A stretch of 21,751 bases of DNA, taken from positions 1-21,751 of the forward strand of contig DANO01000008.1 of the NCBI GenBank assembly GCA_002497295.1, read 5' to 3'. The notes under the pieces are model-generated. The model searched no databases. It saw nothing but the letters and a program-made list of their open reading frames with translations, and was not told the origin of the DNA. How positions within the stretch are numbered: the stretch's first letter is position 1; every line of letters starts with the position of its first letter. The DNA is from Euryarchaeota archaeon UBA171 (GTDB lineage Archaea; Thermoplasmatota; Poseidoniia; Poseidoniales; Thalassarchaeaceae). A program made the position numbers and the translations under genes. Shown here one piece after another: positions 1-6,645 of the stretch.

Positions 1-1
1 A

Positions 2-1615
2 CCGGCCACATTGAAATTCAGAACTAGAGGCAAGCTCTGCCCCCCATTCGAGAGAGAGACTGTGTGGGAGGCCTCTGAGGGCTTATCCTTGCCACCGACA
101 TTGGACGAGTCCGATGGAGGAACCTTGCCATCCGGAGAAGCTTTTCTGCCCGTCTCGCTCCAGTCGATCTCTCACGATCCTCGTCTTGCCGATCTCGATG
201 TAGAACCATCAGTAATTTGCTTGATCGATGCCCCCCAGCTAGCCAATGACGATCTTCGTATGATCGGGGCTATAGATGCGCTACGCAGGAGATTCCCTTC
301 TTCTCTAATCTGGGCCCCTGGTATTGCCGGACCCGATAATTGCGCTCTTCTTGCTTGGATGGGGGTCGATCTGATGGACCTCTCAAGATCGAGAAGGGCG
401 CACTCGAGCGGAGTATTGCTCTCTGCCTTTGGCCCCAGAATGCGTGACCCAGACATAGATCATGGAGACTCATGGGATCATCAGATTTCCATATGGAAGG
501 ATGCTCTGGCAGAGACAAGAATGGCTATCCGAGAAGGCAGCATCAGACAACTCGCCGAGGCTGTAAGCCTCTCAAGTCCTCGATCAGTCCAGAAGATGAG
601 ACGTCATGATGCACATGTTTCGGAGGTGGCGATTAACGACCCTGGACAGGCTGGACTGGCGTCTGCATCTGAACCCGGTAGGGTGTGGGACTGCTCTTCG
701 CGAACATCGAGAGACGATCCGATGATCAGACACTGGCACCATTCAATCGGCAGTAGATGGGTGCCAATGCCACATCAATCGGGAATAGCGGTGCTGCTGC
801 CATGCTCGGCAACGAAGCCATACAGGAGATCACCCAGCCACAGGAAATTCAGAGATGCCATAGCGAGCCGCGCAGTTTCAGAGATCATGGTCACGGCTCC
901 ACTTGGATTAGTGCCACGGGAATTGGAGGTCCTATGGCCCGCTTCCTCTTATGATATACCTGTAACTGGAGAGTGGGATATGGACGAGCTTCAAATCATC
1001 AGGAAGATGGCATCTGATGTCATTTCTCGTACCGGTTTTGATACTGTAATCAACCATTCAGGAGTCGATTTAATGATCGACGGATGCGATGTAATCGATA
1101 CTAGGATGGGCGATACTGCTGGTTCGCAGGAGTCTCTAAAACGACTTTCAGAAGAGGTCCAATCTGCTACCAAAGGAGCGAATGCCCTCGAACCTAAGAG
1201 AGGTGTCGCCTTGCTCGAGTCCTTCCGATCCATCTCAAGGCATCTCTACGAGGGTGATGCGTGGCTCGATGGCGCCAAGGTGTCCGGAAGAGCTCCAAAT
1301 TACAGAATCACTCTAGAAGGAGATCAGATTGCGGTGTGGGACAGCTCAAAGGGAAGGTTCGCATTCTCAAAGTCCGTACTCCCCATCCTTCTTGAAAACA
1401 ATACGCTACCCCTGGTTAATCTTGTTGAAGGCCATACATGGACCGGCGACTTGTTCACATCGAATGTTGCAGGCTTCACGGGATCTCCTCGCATCGGCGA
1501 TGAGATACTGGTTCTGCAGGCTGGCGCTCTAAGGGGCTCCGCTAGAGCAGTGGCCCCTTCATGGGAGTGGCCGGCGGCGCCGGGGGCACTCGCTCGTGCC
1601 AGACACAGACTCTAG
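2..1615 (+). CDS. arcS: Archaeosine synthase ArcS (TgtA2-like), 5'-truncated by window edge
   Basis: Acts in archaeosine (G+) synthesis at position 15 of archaeal tRNA. ArcS works on preQ0-modified tRNA after TgtA, and in many archaea pairs with the radical-SAM partner RaSEA. Visible support: the ArcS signature P-C-S-A-T-K-P-Y-R-R-S-x-S-H at about residues 264-277 (counted from the TTG at 11), followed by a T-A-P-L-G-L-V-P-R-E-L-E block and Y-D-I-P-V-T-G-x-W at about 315-323. A C-terminal PUA domain (about residues 425-534) ends in an A-L-R-G-S-A-R-A-V-A pattern. The first ~250 residues look like the decayed TGT-type barrel of this family. The frame is open to base 2, so the true N-terminus lies upstream and the TTG at 11 is not taken as the start. 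It ends 59 bp before rps15 on the same strand. The family call is firm; whether this version uses lysine or another donor cannot be seen. Confidence 0.87.
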   Translation, partial: PATLKFRTRGKLCPPFERETVWEASEGLSLPPTLDESDGGTLPSGEAFLPVSLQSISHDPRLADLDVEPSVICLIDAPQLANDDLRMIGAIDALRRRFPSSLIWAPGIAGPDNCALLAWMGVDLMDLSRSRRAHSSGVLLSAFGPRMRDPDIDHGDSWDHQISIWKDALAETRMAIREGSIRQLAEAVSLSSPRSVQKMRRHDAHVSEVAINDPGQAGLASASEPGRVWDCSSRTSRDDPMIRHWHHSIGSRWVPMPHQSGIAVLLPCSATKPYRRSPSHRKFRDAIASRAVSEIMVTAPLGLVPRELEVLWPASSYDIPVTGEWDMDELQIIRKMASDVISRTGFDTVINHSGVDLMIDGCDVIDTRMGDTAGSQESLKRLSEEVQSATKGANALEPKRGVALLESFRSISRHLYEGDAWLDGAKVSGRAPNYRITLEGDQIAVWDSSKGRFAFSKSVLPILLENNTLPLVNLVEGHTWTGDLFTSNVAGFTGSPRIGDEILVLQAGALRGSARAVAPSWEWPAAPGALARARHRL

Positions 1616-1674
1616 ACTGCTGCGCAGCGGTTAAAGAGGGGCAGCAGGCCGCCTGCAAACTGAGGTTGGCGCGT

Positions 1675-2133
1675 ATGGCGAGGATGCACAGCGGAGGCAA
1701 GGGTCAGAGTGGGTCTTCAAGACCATTTGTAGAAAGCCCTCCTGAATGGTCTGAGACTGATAAGAAGACTATCGAAGAACTCGTGCTCAGGTACGCCGGA
1801 GAGGGACGCTCAACTTCCGAGATAGGGATTGTGCTGAGGGACCAACATGCGATTCCTGACGTCAAACTAGCAACGGGGGAGAGAATATCTGCGATTTTGT
1901 CTCGCAATGAAATGACGCCCCTATACCCTGAGGACATGATGAACCTCATGAGGCAGGCTCAGAGAATCATAGACCATCTAGAGGCCGGCAATCGTAAGGA
2001 TATCCACAATCGAAGACAATTAGAACTCACGGAGTCAAGGCTACGTCGGCTTGCCAAGTACTACAGGGAATCTGGAAGAATCTCTTCTGATTGGACATAC
2101 AAGCGCGACCAACTCAGATTGATGGTCCAGTAG
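1675..2133 (+). CDS. rps15: 30S ribosomal protein S15 (archaeal S15p/S13e)
   Basis: Small-subunit ribosomal protein that binds the central domain of 16S rRNA. The 152-aa length and the start M-A-R-M-H-S-G-G-K-G-x-S-G-S are typical of the archaeal/eukaryotic form, which has an N-terminal extension relative to bacterial S15. The C-terminal helical core is recognisable (H-N-R-R-x-L-x-x-x-E-S-R-x-x-R-L-x-x-Y-Y at roughly residues 106-129). The ATG at 1675 is chosen over the longer in-frame start at 1561 for three reasons: it matches the family N-terminus, GAGGT at 1662-1666 sits 8 nt upstream, and the longer frame would overlap arcS. It ends only 11 bp from the stop of the convergent gene at 2145, so the two transcripts probably overlap at their 3' ends. 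Confidence 0.96.
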   Translation: MARMHSGGKGQSGSSRPFVESPPEWSETDKKTIEELVLRYAGEGRSTSEIGIVLRDQHAIPDVKLATGERISAILSRNEMTPLYPEDMMNLMRQAQRIIDHLEAGNRKDIHNRRQLELTESRLRRLAKYYRESGRISSDWTYKRDQLRLMVQ

Positions 2134-2144
2134 ATAGGCCCATC

Positions 2145-4130
2145 TCAATCGAGCCGGAGTGTGGCGAAGCACCCGGAGCAAGAAGTTCGGAATGGACGCA
2201 ATTCGCTGTGGACCACATTAGGCGTCATACAACTTGGACATGTTATTGTGGGCAATGACCTCCCATCAACTCCCCTGTTTTTACTTCTGGGCGACACGAG
2301 AGACACTGGAAAAACCCCGATAAGGCCAGCTGCCCCAACACCCAGTACGAGGGGAAGATCAAAACCGCCCACATACACGATAAAAGAGAGAATGCCGAAT
2401 AGAGATGCAGTAGCAACTGCGGGCGCCCTTATCCTGGTACGGGTCAAATAAAGTGAAAGCCCCGCTGTGATCGACATCACAAGAACGAGGATCAACGCTG
2501 AGACCAACGGACTCCCTGCCGGAGATGAAGGCGGAGTATAGGAAACCGAGAATATCAAGTCTGGATCAAGATCGGAGTCTTGGAACGATATTGTCTCTAG
2601 GAAAACCCATCTACGATGCTCAACTTCCAAATCCCCTCCGGAAACCGCTCCAAATCCTGCTAGGGCTGATGTTCTGAGCCCTGCATCGAGATCAATCTTT
2701 GTGAACCAATCACTCTTGCCCGGTTGAATGAATGTGCGTACAAGGTATTCAGATTGCCCTTGCACTCCCGGGGTATAGCGAGCCTCCAAGACAATCGTCA
2801 CAGGTTCAGATGAGAATGCACGCGTCGCTCCAAAGTCGATCATTATGTCTCTCTGCGACAGATCAACAAGATCTGAACCCACCATCGATTCGATATCTAT
2901 GCCAAGTCCTGTTGACATGAATGACCTGATGTTCGAGGATGATGTCTGGAGATGTCCAGTAAGCGCTGCTACTTCAGCATCATCAACGCGACCGTTATGC
3001 TCCTCGCCCATGGAAAGTGAGTCCTCGTAGGAGTCTAGATTCTTCCACCATGACGATCCCTCTAGCGTGTTGTTGCCTATGTTGTCAAGCCCCCATCGAA
3101 TCCATTGGGACATCGCACCGTCAACGGTTATTTCCACATCGCGATCCACGATTGAGGCTGTAGTACGTCCACTTATCTTCACATCCAACTTGGTGCCTGA
3201 GTCACGCTTCGGCTCCTCTTCCGGATACCAGTCTCCCGTGCCTCCGTCGCTGTCGATATCGACCTCGTAGGTCCGTACCGATTCTAGAGTCGCCCCCGGA
3301 TGCGGACTAACTCTGAACGTAACCTGGATGCCACCTCCATCGTACGATTCAGGCCATTGCCATACGAATACAAGTCGAACCCCATTTTCGGTTTCAGTCA
3401 CCACTGGGCTGGTTGTGAGTTGTTGGGAACCAACTGTAGTTGATCCAGAGCTTCGCTTATTCCAGATATCTATCCCATAATGCGTATCTATCTCGACAGG
3501 AAAATACGCGATTCCGTCATTGGAAGAAGAGTCTTCCATCTCTGCAGTGCCAAGTGGGAACTTCGCCAGCATTCCTGCATCTGTGGTGTCTCCCCAGAAG
3601 AATCGAATTCCTGCATCCTCCCCTGGTGCCGAGAAAGAAAGCGATTGAACTTCCAGTGTGAATCTAATTTGGTCGCCCTCGGAGATTGTACCTGAAGAAA
3701 CCTGGATTGGGACAGAAAGAATACCATTGGTGACCAGTAGACCAGGGCCTGATGACCCGGAGTAGTATGTGCCTCCTATGTTGACTCCAACAGTCGCATT
3801 GAATTGGAGACCGGTCGCTCCTTGAATTTCATATGGGATATCAAAAGTCCACTCTGAGCTCGGATAGTCCCCTTCTACACTCCAAGTCGTACTCCACTTA
3901 CCAATTTCTATGGCACCCAGTACTGAGGGGGTGACCACTGCTGAATGCCTATCTTCAAGATCGGAGGAGAATGCAGTCATGCCTCCTGATTGGGCCTCTC
4001 CGATGAGAAACATTCGGAAACCGTCTTGTTCGCAACATGAACCGTCTTCCTCAACTGCCGAAGTAACCATTACAGGGGCCAAAAGAAGAAGAAAAACAAG
4101 AGAGACTGACCTCGCATATCCGCCCCCCAT
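2145..4130 (-). CDS. Secreted/membrane protein: signal peptide, large beta-rich ectodomain, three TM helices, C-terminal zinc ribbon
   Basis: Not recognised as a named family. The 661-aa product starts with a signal peptide (hydrophobic V-S-L-V-F-L-L-L-L-A-P core, likely cut near residue 26). About 500 residues rich in S, T, G, D and beta-strand patterns follow, presumably outside the cell. Three hydrophobic helices lie at about 540-562, 569-592 and 593-612. The end is a small zinc-ribbon-like module: C-P-S-C at 631-634 and C-S-G-C at 651-654. A C-C pair sits just after the predicted signal cleavage. The ATG at 4130 is preferred to a start at 4301 because the longer version would overlap gltX by 113 nt and would place a hydrophilic stretch before the signal peptide. 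It lies 58 bp downstream of gltX, probably the last gene of the leftward block. If the third helix ends inside, the ribbon is cytoplasmic; that topology is inferred from the odd number of helices after a cleaved signal. Function unknown. Confidence 0.75.
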   Translation of the reverse strand: MGGGYARSVSLVFLLLLAPVMVTSAVEEDGSCCEQDGFRMFLIGEAQSGGMTAFSSDLEDRHSAVVTPSVLGAIEIGKWSTTWSVEGDYPSSEWTFDIPYEIQGATGLQFNATVGVNIGGTYYSGSSGPGLLVTNGILSVPIQVSSGTISEGDQIRFTLEVQSLSFSAPGEDAGIRFFWGDTTDAGMLAKFPLGTAEMEDSSSNDGIAYFPVEIDTHYGIDIWNKRSSGSTTVGSQQLTTSPVVTETENGVRLVFVWQWPESYDGGGIQVTFRVSPHPGATLESVRTYEVDIDSDGGTGDWYPEEEPKRDSGTKLDVKISGRTTASIVDRDVEITVDGAMSQWIRWGLDNIGNNTLEGSSWWKNLDSYEDSLSMGEEHNGRVDDAEVAALTGHLQTSSSNIRSFMSTGLGIDIESMVGSDLVDLSQRDIMIDFGATRAFSSEPVTIVLEARYTPGVQGQSEYLVRTFIQPGKSDWFTKIDLDAGLRTSALAGFGAVSGGDLEVEHRRWVFLETISFQDSDLDPDLIFSVSYTPPSSPAGSPLVSALILVLVMSITAGLSLYLTRTRIRAPAVATASLFGILSFIVYVGGFDLPLVLGVGAAGLIGVFPVSLVSPRSKNRGVDGRSLPTITCPSCMTPNVVHSELRPFRTSCSGCFATLRLD

Positions 4131-4188
4131 GACAACTCGCCTACCTGAACCCGGCTTGAATCCGCCGATGCATATTGCTGATTGGGAC

Positions 4189-5889
4189 CTATCTGTGAAG
4201 CCAAAGCAATTTTCGAGAATTTGGAGACCACTTCTCAACACGAGCAAATCCCTTCCTCTCCAGTTGTACAACTTCCCCGCTTTCCAGATCTGCATCTTCA
4301 ACTAAGCAACTCATGATGTTCAGTTCGTCCCCAATTGCCATTACAAGCTCGCAAGTAACCGATGAATCTGGACTCAACCAATGAATAATTGGTCTGTCAT
4401 CATCCCTTTCCACTGAACCAATCTCGAAGATTCCTCCGACTGATTCCACATTTGCAAGCCCCTTAAGCCTGAATGAGTTTTTCAAATCCTCTTTCTCGAT
4501 TATTGCTGTCCCGGACGCCAGGGAAATCTCCCTCGTACCCGCCTTTTCATCATCTGGATGGAAGGGTAATACGATTTCGCGCGGCAATTCGCCCTGAATT
4601 GCAATACTCATCGGATCGGAGACCAATGATATTCTTCTGGAGGTGCTATCGATTGATGCGGCATTTGAAGCCTCGATGGACTCCATCGCAACAGCCACGT
4701 CTTTCTGAGTCACGCCCATATCCACCCAGAAAGATCTGAGTGCCACTGGATCGAAACCCCTCCTCCTCATGGATCTAAGCGTCGGGACCCGCGGATCATC
4801 CCACCCGCTGTACATTTTGCTTTCGATGCCACGGCGAATCTCGCTGGTTGAGAAAGATCCAGATCCATGGATGCTAACTCTGCCCCAATAGAGGGTTTCT
4901 GGATATTTCCACCCCAGGTGGTCGTACAGAAGTTTCTGCTTACGCGTCGAATCCATCAGGTCCTTGCCGCGAATTATATGTGTCACGCCCTGTTCATGAT
5001 CCTCTATTGCGCTTTGGAAATCAAGCAGGGGCCATGCAAGATACGAATTCCCCACCATGGGGTGGGCTTCATGCTGAATCCTCCATGCCGGCCAGTCTCT
5101 CAGGGCCGGATTGGGGAGACTCATGTCCGTTAGAACCCTGACAACAGCATCACCTGGAGAGAACCGCCCATCAAGCATTTTTCCCCATGCCTCGATATTC
5201 TCTTCCACGCTTCTACCTCTGTGCGGGCAGGCTTTCTTCGAGACTCTGAGGGCTCGGAATTCCTCCGCGGAACACTCACATACGTATCCCGCACTTTTTC
5301 GTATCATCTCTTCTGCGTATCTGATGTACACGGGCATTCTTTCACTTGCCCTAACTACTATGTCCGGCTTACTGCCTGTTAGCCATTCATAATCTTCTAT
5401 AATCCACTCATAGGCATCCTTCATGGGTGGTTTTACTATCGTATCGGTATCGTCAAAACGAAGAACCATTTTTCCATCATGCATTGATGCGTATTCGTGA
5501 TTGATCACCACGCCTCTCGCATGGCCAATGGAGAGGGGCCCATTCGGGTTGGGAGCGAAACGGAGAACGACACCTGTGGAGATGTTATCGAGAGGCTTCA
5601 AGCCCTCCCTCTTCGTCTGCTTGGTCCTTTGAACAGCTTCCGGGTCTATATTTTCTATCAGGCTACGTACCGATTCAGCACCCTCTGAATGAATCATGGA
5701 GTTGGCCTTAGCTACCTCGTCTTTTACGACGAATGACAACTCCTTTGCCCTTGAGCGGAGATCCTGTCGTTCTGCAAGCAGCCTCCCGAGGGTAGACCCT
5801 ATCTGCCCAGCGCCATCATACTCCAGTGCATTCTGAAGCGCATATTTCCTCACAGTGAGGACAGTCTCTTCATCCCAAGCGTCGCCCAT
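4189..5889 (-). CDS. gltX: Glutamyl-tRNA synthetase, archaeal type
   Basis: Charges tRNA-Glu; archaeal GluRS enzymes are often non-discriminating and also mischarge tRNA-Gln, which GatDE then corrects. The 566-aa length fits the archaeal form, with an N-terminal ~100-residue helical region before the Rossmann core. The class I HIGH element is clear: R-F-A-P-N-P-N-G-P-L-S-I-G-H-A-R at about 110-125, followed by L-R-F-D-D-T-D. A Cys/His cluster C-E-C (204-206) and C-P-H (221-223) could be a metal site. The KMSKS-position loop reads F-S-T-S-E-I (about 346-351) before a G-W-D-D-P-R-V-P-T-L block typical of the GluRS/GlnRS family. The C-terminal third is the beta-barrel anticodon-binding region. 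The ATG at 5889 lies 3 nt after the rnhB stop, with a purine-rich GAGGAGG upstream inside rnhB, indicating translational coupling. Confidence 0.96.
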   Translation of the reverse strand: MGDAWDEETVLTVRKYALQNALEYDGAGQIGSTLGRLLAERQDLRSRAKELSFVVKDEVAKANSMIHSEGAESVRSLIENIDPEAVQRTKQTKREGLKPLDNISTGVVLRFAPNPNGPLSIGHARGVVINHEYASMHDGKMVLRFDDTDTIVKPPMKDAYEWIIEDYEWLTGSKPDIVVRASERMPVYIRYAEEMIRKSAGYVCECSAEEFRALRVSKKACPHRGRSVEENIEAWGKMLDGRFSPGDAVVRVLTDMSLPNPALRDWPAWRIQHEAHPMVGNSYLAWPLLDFQSAIEDHEQGVTHIIRGKDLMDSTRKQKLLYDHLGWKYPETLYWGRVSIHGSGSFSTSEIRRGIESKMYSGWDDPRVPTLRSMRRRGFDPVALRSFWVDMGVTQKDVAVAMESIEASNAASIDSTSRRISLVSDPMSIAIQGELPREIVLPFHPDDEKAGTREISLASGTAIIEKEDLKNSFRLKGLANVESVGGIFEIGSVERDDDRPIIHWLSPDSSVTCELVMAIGDELNIMSCLVEDADLESGEVVQLERKGFARVEKWSPNSRKLLWLHR

Positions 5890-5892
5890 GCC

Positions 5893-6645
5893 TTACCCCG
5901 CCCCCTCCTCTGACAAGGATGAATTCAATGGTTGCTGAACCAAGGCCCCTTTTGAGGTCCTTATTGGAACTGGGACATTGTGCCGTTCAGACCAGATTCG
6001 AGATACGGTCGACCAAGTCCACCTAAGATTAGTATTCGGTTCACTTCCGGACGTAAGGATTGTTATTGCATCTACCGTTTTCGAATCGGAAGGGTACCCC
6101 GAGCCCACACTGAACCCCACCTCTTCACTAATTTGCGAAATTCTGGAATCTCGCATTACTTTGGCGAGAATCGAAGCAGCCCCTGTGGATGCACATATTG
6201 CATCCATCCCAATCTCACTCTTCACTTGAAGCCCGGGTCGAATTCCGGATATTCTCTTACGCATCATTTTCGAAAAGTTGCTTGGACTGCTGCCAAGAAG
6301 GTCAACATGCACCCATCCCGTGGAGTCATACTCTGAAACTTCCAGGATCGCCTGAACAAACCTCTCGATTTCAATCAAGTTTAGACTCTTAATCGCCCGC
6401 TCTTCATCAATAGACTTAGCACTTATTGGAATTCTACAGATACGCCAATCGCGTTTCTTGGACTCTCTCAATATCGAAGATTCCACCGCACTTCTTTTCT
6501 TCGAATTCATTGCCTTGGAGTCCTTTGCACCTATACTTTCCAGATATGGTAAGTCTTCGGACGGTATGCATATCGACGATACTACCAATGGGCCGATCGC
6601 AGGGCCTCTCCCTGCCTCATCGACACCGATTATCACCGAACTCAT
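5893..6645 (-). CDS. rnhB: Ribonuclease HII
   Basis: Endonuclease that cuts RNA in RNA/DNA hybrids and removes single ribonucleotides left in DNA. Visible motifs: G-V-D-E-A-G-R-G-P at residues 7-15 with catalytic D9 and E10, D115 in V-H-V-D-L-L, D166 in A-S-I-L-A-K-V-M-R-D, and the G-S-G-Y-P-S-D block with the conserved Tyr at 185. The full D-E-D-D set is present, so it should be active. Length 250 aa, slightly longer than many family members because of a Ser-rich C-terminal tail after about 225. Its ATG (6645-6643) overlaps the stop of the upstream gene in an ATGA arrangement, and gltX starts 3 nt after its stop, so it is embedded in an operon. Placement between a surface protein and a tRNA synthetase suggests co-expression rather than shared function. 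Confidence 0.96.
   Translation of the reverse strand: MSSVIIGVDEAGRGPAIGPLVVSSICIPSEDLPYLESIGAKDSKAMNSKKRSAVESSILRESKKRDWRICRIPISAKSIDEERAIKSLNLIEIERFVQAILEVSEYDSTGWVHVDLLGSSPSNFSKMMRKRISGIRPGLQVKSEIGMDAICASTGAASILAKVMRDSRISQISEEVGFSVGSGYPSDSKTVDAITILTSGSEPNTNLRWTWSTVSRIWSERHNVPVPIRTSKGALVQQPLNSSLSEEGAG

Noticed and set aside
1613..1660. Terminator hairpin after arcS (GCAGG-CCG-CCTGC)
   Set aside because: Only five pairs with no following T-run, and rps15 is 59 bp downstream on the same strand.
1561..1674. Upstream start for S15
   Set aside because: Overlaps the arcS end and does not fit the family N-terminus; 1675 has an SD.
4131..4301. Longer start for the zinc-ribbon membrane protein inside gltX
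   Set aside because: It overlaps gltX and hides a clear signal peptide that begins at 4130.
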